Origin: an uncultured Clostridia bacterium
GTDB taxonomy: Bacteria; Bacillota; Clostridia; Lachnospirales; CAG-274
Reading direction: 5' to 3'
Length of the DNA: 64,000 nt
NCBI GenBank assembly: GCA_947632615.1
Contig: CANRPW010000008.1
Span: 32,403-96,402 of the forward strand
The notes beneath the pieces are model-generated. The model made no database searches, was not told the origin of the DNA, and saw only the letters and a list, made by a program, of their open reading frames with translations. Position 1 is the first letter of the stretch, and every line of letters starts with the position of its first letter. This document shows positions 55,387 to 62,896 of this stretch, piece by piece. The position numbers were made by a program, and so were the translations under genes.

Positions 55387-57291
55387 ATGAAAAAAACACT
55401 AAAAAGAATAGCGCCTGCAATTATGGCAGCAGTCATGTTAATGCAGACAAATTCCTTCGCCGCTTCGGCGTACTTCAGTGATGTAACATCGAGATATGAT
55501 TGGGCGCAAGAGGCTATAGACGCTCTTCACGAAAAGGGAGTTATATCCGGCTTTAACGACGGCTATTTCAGACCTGCATACCCCATCAGAAGATGTGACT
55601 TTACGGTTATGCTTTACGGAAGATTTGGCACTGAGGGCACATATGATGCTGCGCTTCCCGAAGATGTAAGCAACGGCATATATTACGAAACAGCCTATAA
55701 ATGGGCAGTAGCTCAGGGTCTTTATACCGAAGGTCAGCCCTTTGCCCCTCAAGAGTATATCACAAGACAAGAGGCTTTCTATTGTCTTTATAAAAGCTTG
55801 GAAACCGAGGGCTTTATAACCTATAATAACAAAACCACTACTTTGTCAAACTTTCTTGATGCGCCTGATGTAGATGCAGATAAGAGAGAGGCATTATCTA
55901 CCCTTGCTTCTTTGGGCGTAATATCCGGCTCAAACGGGCTTTTACTTCCTAAAAATACTCTTACAAGAGCCGAAATGGCAATTATATTCTATAAGGCAGA
56001 CAAGCTTGAGGTAGACTCCGCATTTGACGGCATAGATAAAAACGTAGAAACCAATCTTGATGTTTCTTCAGTTGATAAAAGATATAACATAACCACCTCG
56101 ACAACTGCAAAATATCTTGTAGATGCAAAAGAAGCCGCTTTGTCTGATGAAAACATAGATATAGAAGAAGGCGGAAAATCAGCTATCGTTGTACAAAACG
56201 GCGGCAAACTGGATGTTTCATCAGCACAAATAAAAAAGACAGGAAACTCAATATCCTCCGTTAATACAGGCAAATCCGGCGTAAACTCTGCTATAGTAGT
56301 AAGAAACGGCTCAACACTTGGTCTTGACGGCGTTACGCTTGATACCAAAGGAGATTATGCAAACGGAATTACTGTTTTTGACAATAATAATACTGTAAAT
56401 ATAGAAAACAGCAATATAACCACATCTAAATATACCGACTCAAAGCCTGTTTCCATAAGCGGCAGTGCAAATCTTTCTTTAACAGGCAGCACTATCGAGT
56501 CTAAGGGCGATAACTGCGAGGCAATACACTCTGATGATAAGAATGTAAGCATTAATATATCGGGCAGTGAAATTAAGTCAAACGGCAAGGATGCGACAGC
56601 AATTTCAGCAAGCGGCACGCTTACTTCAGACGAAAGCATAATCACATCGGAAAAGGGTGTAGGCTTAACTGCTCTTAACGATTCAAATATTGAACTTAAC
56701 AATACCACTATTAATGCAGCAGGCGCTCTTATAAGTATTGCTATGGGCTATGGCGAACATGCAGACTACAGAATGTCCAACACTACTAAAATAACCAACT
56801 CCGATCTGACCACAGAGGGAAAGGGCCCGGTTATTGAATTTACAAACATCAATTCTGACGTATACATTTCTGGAAGCAAGCTTTCATCAAACGGCACTCT
56901 TTTCAAGAGTAAGATTGTTTCGGGAATAAACGGCGGAAGATGGGGCAGTGACGTATCTATAACCTTAGATAACCAGGATGCTGTGGGCGATGTTGAAGCA
57001 CAGAATACTGCATCTATGTCTCTTACACTTAGGAACGCTTCACACCTTAAGGGAGCAATAAACCCACAAAACTCAGGTCATGTAGACCTTTATCTTGAAA
57101 GCCCTGATGATATATTGGAGCTTACAGGCGACTGCTATGTAAGAGTATTCCAAAATCACGGCGATTATGGATTTAACAATATAACAGGCGAAACATATAA
57201 CATTTATTATGAAGGCTCTGCATTTGAAAATAGTTGGCTTAACAATCAGAACTATCCTCTTGCAAACGGCGGATCATTAATACCTTATTGA
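55387..57291 (+). CDS. S-layer-homology protein with beta-helix domain
   Basis: This 634-residue secreted protein has a signal peptide of about 26 residues ending NSFAASA. Two or three SLH modules at about residues 28-200 follow (AIDALHEKGVISGFNDGYFRP, TRQEAFYCLYKSL and LGVISGSNGLLLPKNTLTRAEMAIIF). The rest is a repetitive Ser/Thr/Asn-rich stretch with short strands such as NSNITTS and GSTIESKGDN, typical of a right-handed beta-helix. It should bind wall polysaccharide by SLH and display the helix. The ligand is unknown. GGAG lies upstream of the chosen ATG. Confidence 0.88.
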   Translation: MKKTLKRIAPAIMAAVMLMQTNSFAASAYFSDVTSRYDWAQEAIDALHEKGVISGFNDGYFRPAYPIRRCDFTVMLYGRFGTEGTYDAALPEDVSNGIYYETAYKWAVAQGLYTEGQPFAPQEYITRQEAFYCLYKSLETEGFITYNNKTTTLSNFLDAPDVDADKREALSTLASLGVISGSNGLLLPKNTLTRAEMAIIFYKADKLEVDSAFDGIDKNVETNLDVSSVDKRYNITTSTTAKYLVDAKEAALSDENIDIEEGGKSAIVVQNGGKLDVSSAQIKKTGNSISSVNTGKSGVNSAIVVRNGSTLGLDGVTLDTKGDYANGITVFDNNNTVNIENSNITTSKYTDSKPVSISGSANLSLTGSTIESKGDNCEAIHSDDKNVSINISGSEIKSNGKDATAISASGTLTSDESIITSEKGVGLTALNDSNIELNNTTINAAGALISIAMGYGEHADYRMSNTTKITNSDLTTEGKGPVIEFTNINSDVYISGSKLSSNGTLFKSKIVSGINGGRWGSDVSITLDNQDAVGDVEAQNTASMSLTLRNASHLKGAINPQNSGHVDLYLESPDDILELTGDCYVRVFQNHGDYGFNNITGETYNIYYEGSAFENSWLNNQNYPLANGGSLIPY

Positions 57292-57308
57292 TAACCAACT
57301 TGCGTATA

Positions 57309-57460
57309 TGGGCAAACCCTTTGGGTTTGCCCACCCAGCGGGCGCGGTGGCATCGAAAAGGCGGGGACAATGACGAGCAAGCTCGTCATTGTCCCCGCCT
57401 TTTCGATGCCACCGCCCCGCTGGGTGGGCCGTGGGGCAGACCGTAGCCGGTCTGCCCCAC
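57309..57460. repeat. Triple-hairpin element, locus 7
   Basis: An 11-bp perfect stem (GGGCAAACCC/GGGTTTGCCC, 57309-57333) is followed by a long stem, 57331-57378 with 57381-57427, which has 47 pairs and one bulged C. The third is a perfect 13-bp stem (57431-57443/57448-57460, arm GTGGGGCAGACCG). The first two share three bases. It lies between convergent genes. Confidence 0.93.
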
Positions 57461-57475
57461 AGCCCGCGCAACCTT

Positions 57476-57892
57476 TTATTCCGTTTCCTTTTCAGGCTTT
57501 GCCTCATCAAGAGCCTTTTCTACAGCGCCTATAAGCACTGAAGTCGTAACGGCATTTTCGTTTGTTTCTATTTCTGTAGATTGATTTTTCAGTATTTCTT
57601 CCCTTACAGTTTCAAAGGAAGGTTCAAACAAAGGATAAAACACCTCCTGAGTCTCTCCCATATTAAGCATAGCTATATCAAGTATGCTGTTTTCATCTAC
57701 CGTGACCTCTATAACCACAGGATCTGAGCCTAATATTATTTCAGACGAGTATGTTCCCGGTATGTAAGAGGTTTCGCTTTTATCCGATGAAAGAAAAAAC
57801 ACTATAGCGCCTATTATAAGAGCGCCTATTAATATAAAAATTCCTCTTTTCATTATATCCTTCATCTGAACCACAACTATTCTTGTACTCAA
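57476..57892 (-). CDS. Membrane-anchored FMN-binding-like protein
   Basis: This 138-residue protein has one N-terminal membrane helix (residues 16-35). An extracytoplasmic domain begins YIPGTYSSEIILGSDPVVIEVTVDENSILDI, close to the start of FMN_bind domains. ENAVTTSVLIGAVEKALDEA corresponds to the flavinylation region, normally SGAT-T, but here without a clean motif, so covalent FMN is doubtful. The TTG at 57892 has GGAGG 9 bases upstream; an ATG 13 codons later is an alternative start. Confidence 0.65.
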   Translation of the reverse strand: MSTRIVVVQMKDIMKRGIFILIGALIIGAIVFFLSSDKSETSYIPGTYSSEIILGSDPVVIEVTVDENSILDIAMLNMGETQEVFYPLFEPSFETVREEILKNQSTEIETNENAVTTSVLIGAVEKALDEAKPEKETE

Positions 57893-58044
57893 AGCATATA
57901 ACCCTCCTTCACAAATCGTTTTTTATACAATATATGGGTCGGCTGGGCTGTTTATTCTAACAAAGTCATTCCAAAGCCCAACAATTCTAAAAGAATTATT
58001 TTTAAATGTCATTTTTTGCATATTAAAATAGTTCTCTGCGGTCG

Positions 58045-58073
58045 TTGACTTTATTTGAATATTATTATATATT
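58045..58073 (+). promoter_or_regulatory. Sigma-A promoter of the 68-residue protein gene
   Basis: TTGACT, 17 bases and TATATT precede the strong ribosome site AAGGAGG and the ATG at 58115. Confidence 0.7.
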
Positions 58074-58114
58074 TTTTTTAGAAAAATAAATTTTATTGAT
58101 AAGGAGGTAAAACT

Positions 58115-58321
58115 ATGTCAAATAACAACAATAAATATAAGGACTTTATGTATTTTGTAAAAAACTACGATTCTATCTACAATAAATACGGTCACAAATT
58201 TATTGTAATAAAAAACGAAGCCGTATTGGGTGCCTACAGCTCCATTATGGAGGCTCTTCTTGAAACAAATAAGACTAATGAATATAGGTCTTACATAATT
58301 CAAGAGTGTTATCCTAAATAA
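58115..58321 (+). CDS. Small conserved-looking cytosolic protein, 68 residues
   Basis: The protein MSNNNNKYKDFMYFVKNYD... has a central KYGHKFIVIKNEAVLGAYSS, a pattern I associate with DUF5678-like small proteins, and ends with IIQECYPK. It has an ideal ribosome site and its own promoter. A perfect 23-bp hairpin begins three bases after the stop. Function is unknown. The size and the ATG spacing argue that it is real. Confidence 0.75.
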   Translation: MSNNNNKYKDFMYFVKNYDSIYNKYGHKFIVIKNEAVLGAYSSIMEALLETNKTNEYRSYIIQECYPK

Positions 58322-58323
58322 TA

Positions 58324-58372
58324 AATAAGTTGGGGGTGATATTGCCATAGGCAATATCACCCCCAACTTATT
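58324..58372. repeat. Single long hairpin, locus 8: 23-bp perfect arms
   Basis: Bases 58324-58346 pair perfectly with 58350-58372 around ATA (arm begins AATAAGTTGGGGG). No T run follows, so it is not a textbook terminator, though it may serve as one. It is less GC-rich than the other loci. Confidence 0.92.
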
Positions 58373-58428
58373 CGCCAATTCCAAATAAGGTGGCTTTTCG
58401 TTTCTGCAAATCGGCTATTTTCAGTTTC

Positions 58429-58634
58429 CCCGCCCACCCACCCCCTCATGTTGTACCGCCGTGGCTTGCAATTTTTATTGTCGGCGCCGGTAGTTGGTTT
58501 AACATTTTTCTTCCGTGTCGGAGCATAGGTAATGGTTCCGGCTATTTGATAGTCGTAATGGGGTTGTACCGCCGTGGCTTGCAATTTTTGTTGTCGGCGC
58601 CGGTAGTTGGTTTAACGCTTTTCTTCCGTGTCGG
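58429..58634. repeat. Direct repeat of 71 bp with the CCGCCGTGGCT motif
   Basis: Bases 58451-58521 and 58564-58634 match over 71 positions with three differences and start TTGTACCGCCGTGGCTTGCA. The block is headed by CCCCGCCCACCC and CTCATG, as in the C unit near 43.76 kb. The second copy runs into the holin-like gene and encodes its last eight residues. Confidence 0.9.
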
Positions 58635-58833
58635 CTGAAACGTTCCTTTTATAGCTTGCTGAGCTTATGCCGAGAATAATGCCCAAAAATGTGTCAACAG
58701 CAGTGATCGTTCCCACAATTTGTTCGCTATAGGGCAATCCCCATATGCTCGAGAGTGAAAAATATAGGGTTGCTAATGCCGGCAGAAAAAGCTGGGCAAG
58801 CCATTTAAGAATATCGTATATCCTGCTGTTCAT
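58612..58833 (-). CDS. Solitary phage-holin-like protein
   Basis: This 73-residue protein has two membrane helices (LAQLFLPALATLYFSLSSIWGL and VGTITAVDTFLGIILGISS), the pattern of LL-H/Dp1-type phage holins. GGAGG lies 8 bases upstream of the ATG. No endolysin or phage gene is nearby, so it may be a domesticated holin used for lysis, export or sporulation. Its C-terminus SADTEEKR is encoded by the 71-bp repeat copy. Confidence 0.75.
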   Translation of the reverse strand: MNSRIYDILKWLAQLFLPALATLYFSLSSIWGLPYSEQIVGTITAVDTFLGIILGISSASYKRNVSADTEEKR

Positions 58834-58904
58834 TCAATATCCCTCCTTTATTTTTATTATATACTCAAAAAGCGTACAAGGGGTGACATCTCAAAATACA
58901 TTTT

Positions 58905-59045
58905 CCGTGGGGACAAGCCCGAAAAACGCCTGCGGCGTTTTTCGGGCTTGTCCCCCACGGGTCGGGGCGAGGCAACAACAGAAAAGCGGCAAAGGGGCGG
59001 ACTTGTCCGCCCCTTTGCCGCTTTTCTGTTGTTGCCTCGCCCCGA
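58905..59045. repeat. Hairpin-pair element, locus 9: 41-bp perfect arms plus a 26-bp stem
   Basis: Bases 58962-59002 pair perfectly with 59005-59045 (41 bp, loop TT). The neighbouring stem 58905-58930/58934-58960 has 26 pairs and one bulged C, with tip ACGCCTGCGGCGT. The long stem shares its base TCGGGGCGAGG with locus 4 and its tip AGGGGCGGAC with locus 1. It lies between the holin-like gene and the 3' end of the SDR gene. Confidence 0.95.
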
Positions 59046-59067
59046 GCGGCCCCTGTAGATTATGAGC

Positions 59068-59802
59068 TCAAAGGAAGCCGCCATCCACGGTTATTGTTTG
59101 TCCGTTTATATACGATGCGCTGTCAGAGGCTAAAAACAAAGCTGTTTTTGCTATTTCTTCGGGTCTTCCAAACCTCATAAGGGGTATATCATCACATAAA
59201 AGGGATTTTTCTTCGGCGCTTAATACGTTATTCATCTCTGTATCTATACAGCCGGGACTTATAGCGTTTACCCTTATGCCGGAAGGACCGAGCTCCTTTG
59301 CCAAGGCTTGTGTAAATGAATTTATGCCGCCCTTTGATGCGGAATAAACAGCCTCGCAAGAGCTTCCCCTATTTCCCCAGATAGAGGAAATGTTTATAAT
59401 TGTACCTTTTTTCTCCTTAAGCATATAAGGAAGCACGGCATGGGTCATATTAAGAGTTCCAAAAAGATTTACCTCCAAAACTCTTCTGTAATCCTTTTCT
59501 GACATATCCTGAAAAAGCCCCATATAGCTTACACCGGCATTGTTTATAAGTATGTCTATGCCGCCAAATTCTTTATAGGCAGAAGAAACAAGCTCTTTGG
59601 CATTAGTAAAGTCCGAAACATCACATTTCAGACCGCCCCCTTTAGCCCCAAGAGTTTTTATTTCATTCAGAGTTTCTTCCATTTTATCGGTGCTTTTCAT
59701 ACAGTTTAAAAACACATTAAAGCCCTCACGGGCAAAGGCAAGGGCGATAGCACGCCCTATGCCCTTTGACGAGCCTGTTATAAGTACGGTTTTATTCTTC
59801 AA
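59068..59802 (-). CDS. SDR oxidoreductase, possibly EF-P 5-aminopentanone reductase
   Basis: This 244-residue short-chain dehydrogenase has TGSSKGIGRAIA, NNAG, the catalytic NISSIWGNRGSSCEAVYSASKGG and the C-terminal INGQTITVDGGF. The NISS-WG-SCE variation of the active-site region resembles YmfI-type EF-P 5-aminopentanone reductases more than housekeeping FabG, which is already encoded at 33477-34208. This narrower call is inference. It starts 11 bases inside the end of the kinase gene. Confidence 0.8.
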   Translation of the reverse strand: MKNKTVLITGSSKGIGRAIALAFAREGFNVFLNCMKSTDKMEETLNEIKTLGAKGGGLKCDVSDFTNAKELVSSAYKEFGGIDILINNAGVSYMGLFQDMSEKDYRRVLEVNLFGTLNMTHAVLPYMLKEKKGTIINISSIWGNRGSSCEAVYSASKGGINSFTQALAKELGPSGIRVNAISPGCIDTEMNNVLSAEEKSLLCDDIPLMRFGRPEEIAKTALFLASDSASYINGQTITVDGGFL

Positions 59803-61447
59803 AGCAGCTGCCTCCTATAAATTCTCTTATAAGCGAGGTATTAGGTATATTGTCATTATCTATAGACAAAATAAAATCGAAAAACTTGAGAAGTCGTTTT
59901 GCCGTATCATATTCTTCGGCTTCTCTGTCAACGCCGTAAAGCAGGGGCTCTGCCCACAGCTTTATGGCAGCAAGCTCATACACCAAAGATGAGTTGAAAA
60001 TGACGTCCGCCGACTCTCTGTAGGGAAGTATATTTTTAAGCTCTCCCTTTCTCACGCTGTCCCACCATGAAATAGTTGTGGCAGCATCTGTTCCCCGTGT
60101 TCTTGCATCTCGCACAATGCGCCTTATAAGGCGCAAATCTGACGTAGGCACACGGTTTCTTTCGTCTATGTTAAGAGCAATTACAGGGCTTATATAAATT
60201 TTATATTTGCTCTCCTTAGGAAGCCCCTCAGACAGCTTTTCGTTGAGCCCGTGTATGCCTTCAATAACAAACACATCATTTTCCGCAAGCTGTGCAAACC
60301 TATCTCTGTATTCTCTTACTCCCTTTTTGAAGTTGTAATATGGAAGCTCCACTCTTTTTCCGTCAAGGAGGTCTATCATATTTTTTGTGAAAAGCTCAAG
60401 GTCTACCGCGCCTATGCCCTCTCTGTCAGGTTCGCCGTTTTCGTCCTTTGGTATTCTGTCAATGCCGAAGAAATAATCGTCTGTGGAGAGCGAGTGAGGT
60501 TTAAGCCCCAATGTCATAAGCTGAGTGCAAAGCCTTTTTGAAAATGTAGTCTTGCCCGATGATGAGGGTCCGGCAATAAGCACAAAACGGCAGGACGAGC
60601 GTGATTTTATGTCGTCGGCTATTTCGGCTATTCTTCTTTCCATCAATGTTTCCTGCATGACTATGGTCTGATTTATTTTGCCGCTTACTATTTTGTCGTT
60701 AAGCTCTGCCACGCTTTCTATTTCCATACCCGCAAAGTCTGAGGTTGCTCTTTTCAAGGCTGCATAGGTTTTTGCCGGAGGGTTAAATTTATTTATGGCT
60801 TTAGGTTCTGCAAGTGTAGGCAGATTTAGCACAAGTCCGCCGTCATAAGATATAACCTCAAAATATTTTAAAATACCTGTGGAATAAGCGGGGTTTATAA
60901 AATAATAATCGTCAAAGCCGCCTATGCTGTATATGTTTACGTTGGTCGCCTTTCTGTATTTAAGAAGATTGCTTTTATACTTCATATTATAGCCATCAAA
61001 GAGCGCAATGGCATCCTCTGTAGACATAACCCTTTTTTTGATAGGAATGTCAGCTTCGGCATACTCTCTCATCTTGCTTTCAACAGCAGCGGCAAAGTCA
61101 GGGTCTACATTTATATCACCTATTATTTTTATATATAAGCCACTGTCTATACTGTACAAAACCTTAACTTTATCTATTTTGTCTGCATCCGCAACCTCAT
61201 ACACAGCCTTCATAAGCATAAATGTAACGCTTTTCTGATAGCAGGCACGTCCCTCAGGTTCTCTTGCGGTGACCGGCTTAAGCTTCATGCCTTCCCTTAT
61301 TTCTTCTCCCAGCCACAAATAACGATGATTATCTCTGAAAAGAAGTATGTCGTCTTTATATTCAGCCTGCACTTCTTTTGCGGCTTTTATGAGCTTATCG
61401 CCCTTTTCAAAATTATGTACCAAACCGTTTAAAAAATATTGTCCCAT
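59792..61447 (-). CDS. Uridine-kinase-like nucleoside kinase with ThrRS-like N-terminal domain
   Basis: This 551-residue protein has an N-terminal half resembling the editing/N2 region of threonyl-tRNA synthetase (EGRACYQKSVTFMLMKAVYEV and a region ending NVNIYSIGGFDDYYF). A P-loop kinase domain from about residue 285 has AGPSSSGKTTFSKRLC, STDDYFFGID and VIEGIHGLNEKLS. This fused form is common in Firmicutes, where it phosphorylates nucleosides or an unknown substrate. I chose the ATG at 61447, with GGAGAG upstream. Confidence 0.85.
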   Translation of the reverse strand: MGQYFLNGLVHNFEKGDKLIKAAKEVQAEYKDDILLFRDNHRYLWLGEEIREGMKLKPVTAREPEGRACYQKSVTFMLMKAVYEVADADKIDKVKVLYSIDSGLYIKIIGDINVDPDFAAAVESKMREYAEADIPIKKRVMSTEDAIALFDGYNMKYKSNLLKYRKATNVNIYSIGGFDDYYFINPAYSTGILKYFEVISYDGGLVLNLPTLAEPKAINKFNPPAKTYAALKRATSDFAGMEIESVAELNDKIVSGKINQTIVMQETLMERRIAEIADDIKSRSSCRFVLIAGPSSSGKTTFSKRLCTQLMTLGLKPHSLSTDDYFFGIDRIPKDENGEPDREGIGAVDLELFTKNMIDLLDGKRVELPYYNFKKGVREYRDRFAQLAENDVFVIEGIHGLNEKLSEGLPKESKYKIYISPVIALNIDERNRVPTSDLRLIRRIVRDARTRGTDAATTISWWDSVRKGELKNILPYRESADVIFNSSLVYELAAIKLWAEPLLYGVDREAEEYDTAKRLLKFFDFILSIDNDNIPNTSLIREFIGGSCFEE

Positions 61448-61516
61448 TTTATCTCTCCTTCTCTTTTTTGCCGGGGGATATAAACTTCCGGGTAGCCTCA
61501 TCTGTTTCGGAGCGGA

Positions 61517-61604
61517 GGCGAAAAGCAGCGGCGACGTAGGAGCCGCTGCTTTTCGCCCCCGCGGGCTCGGCATTTGACACGTCTTTGACGGGTCAAATGC
61601 CGAG
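61517..61604. repeat. Hairpin-pair element, locus 10, shares a hairpin with locus 6
   Basis: A 16-bp perfect stem (61517-61532/61542-61557, loop GACGTAGGA) has its 39-base core identical to the hairpin at 27545-27583. After CCCGCGGG a 13-bp stem CTCGGCATTTGAC/GTCAAATGCCGAG follows. The latter encodes the last codons and stop of the dus gene. Confidence 0.93.
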
Positions 61605-62555
61605 GCAACAAAACATTTCTGTTAGAATTTTCGCAAGCTCCTCTTTACTTGCAGCCTTATTAATAAGCGTTCTACCATTGGCTGCACCGGGAAGCCCTTT
61701 AATATATTTTCCCGAATGAGTCCTCATTTCACGTACACCTGAGTATTCTCCTTTAAATTCCACAAGCCCATCAAGATGAGCAAGAACAGCCTCAAGCCTC
61801 TCCTCATTTGTAGGTTTTGGCATTTCTCTTCCGTTTTCGATATATGATATTATCTCTCTGAATATAAACGGATCTCCCCATGCGGCTCTGCCTATCATAA
61901 TGCCGTCACAGCCTGTGTATTTAAACATTCTTTTTGCGGAAATGCCATCTGTAATATCTCCGTTTCCTATTACGGGAATACTTACATTTTGCTTTACCTG
62001 TCTTATAATATCCATATCGCAGCTGCCGCTGTAATATTCCTCCCTCATTCTGCCGTGTACTGTCACTGCCGCTGCTCCGCCGCTTTCGGCAGCCTTGGCA
62101 CACTCTACGGCATTGGGTTTGTCAAAGCCCTTTCTTATTTTTACGGTGACGGGAGTTTTTACTGCCTTTACGCAAGTATTAACTATTTTTTCTATAAGAA
62201 AAGGCGTCTGCATAAGAGCGCTGCCTTCTCCGTTTTTAACTATTTTAGGCGCAGGGCAACCCATGTTGATGTCAAACAGAGCAATCCTGTCACATTCAAG
62301 CATTTTCATAGCCTCACTTAAAATAACAGGGTCTGAGCCAAAAAGCTGCACTGCAAGCTGAGGTTCGCCATCTCCGTATGCAAGTAGGTTTTTTGTGTTT
62401 TCACTGCCATATTTAAGTCCCTTTGCGCTTACCATCTCGGTATAGCAAAGTCCTGCTCCGTATTTATAGCAAAGCTGTCTGAAAACCTTGTCGGTGACCC
62501 CTGCCATAGGCGCCATAAAAACATTGTTTTTGCTTTCAAAGCCGCCTATTCTCAT
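61593..62555 (-). CDS. dus: tRNA-dihydrouridine synthase (DusB-like)
   Basis: This 320-residue FMN enzyme reduces uridine in tRNA D-loops. MAPMAGVTDKVFR, the catalytic Cys in MGCPAPKIVKNGEGSALM, VTVHGRMREEYYSG and PVIGNGDI mark the family. I chose the ATG at 62555 because it overlaps the upstream stop as ATGA. Its last codons (CLGI and stop) lie inside the hairpin at 61566-61604. Confidence 0.94.
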   Translation of the reverse strand: MRIGGFESKNNVFMAPMAGVTDKVFRQLCYKYGAGLCYTEMVSAKGLKYGSENTKNLLAYGDGEPQLAVQLFGSDPVILSEAMKMLECDRIALFDINMGCPAPKIVKNGEGSALMQTPFLIEKIVNTCVKAVKTPVTVKIRKGFDKPNAVECAKAAESGGAAAVTVHGRMREEYYSGSCDMDIIRQVKQNVSIPVIGNGDITDGISAKRMFKYTGCDGIMIGRAAWGDPFIFREIISYIENGREMPKPTNEERLEAVLAHLDGLVEFKGEYSGVREMRTHSGKYIKGLPGAANGRTLINKAASKEELAKILTEMFCCLGI

Positions 62556-62896
62556 AAGCTCGCACCCATCTTGAATACTCTGTACCAAACACCGAGTCTT
62601 TCGGTGAGCTCTCTTTCCTCTCTTTCCAGGCGGCTCACCTCAAGAGTAGCGCCCACCTCGTCAAAAAAGAAGTCGTTGTCTTCGGCTCTTGTTTCAAAAT
62701 AAACATAGCCGTCGTCATAAAAGCCCATCATAAAAATGCAGTGAAGCTTTTCGGCAAGAGTTATCACCTTTACCCTTATTTCCTTTTTTATTTCTGTAGG
62801 CAGACTTTCATATTCAGGATTAAAATAATATTTCTGTTTATATACACTTGCCGCGCATATTATTGATTTTTCATAGTTTCTGTCGTCTGTTATCAT
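62552..62896 (-). CDS. DUF6145-like conserved small protein
   Basis: This 114-residue protein reads AASVYKQKYYFNPEYESLPTEIKKEI and FMMGFYDDGYVYFETRAEDNDFFFDEVGA. I associate this pattern with the DUF6145 family, found beside birA and dus genes in Clostridia. Function is unknown. It overlaps birA and dus by 4 bases on each side, so the three genes are translationally coupled. Confidence 0.75.
   Translation of the reverse strand: MITDDRNYEKSIICAASVYKQKYYFNPEYESLPTEIKKEIRVKVITLAEKLHCIFMMGFYDDGYVYFETRAEDNDFFFDEVGATLEVSRLEREERELTERLGVWYRVFKMGASL

Noticed and set aside
58612..58833. Prophage remnant
   Set aside because: Only the holin-like gene is present, and its neighbours are ordinary chromosomal genes and repeats.
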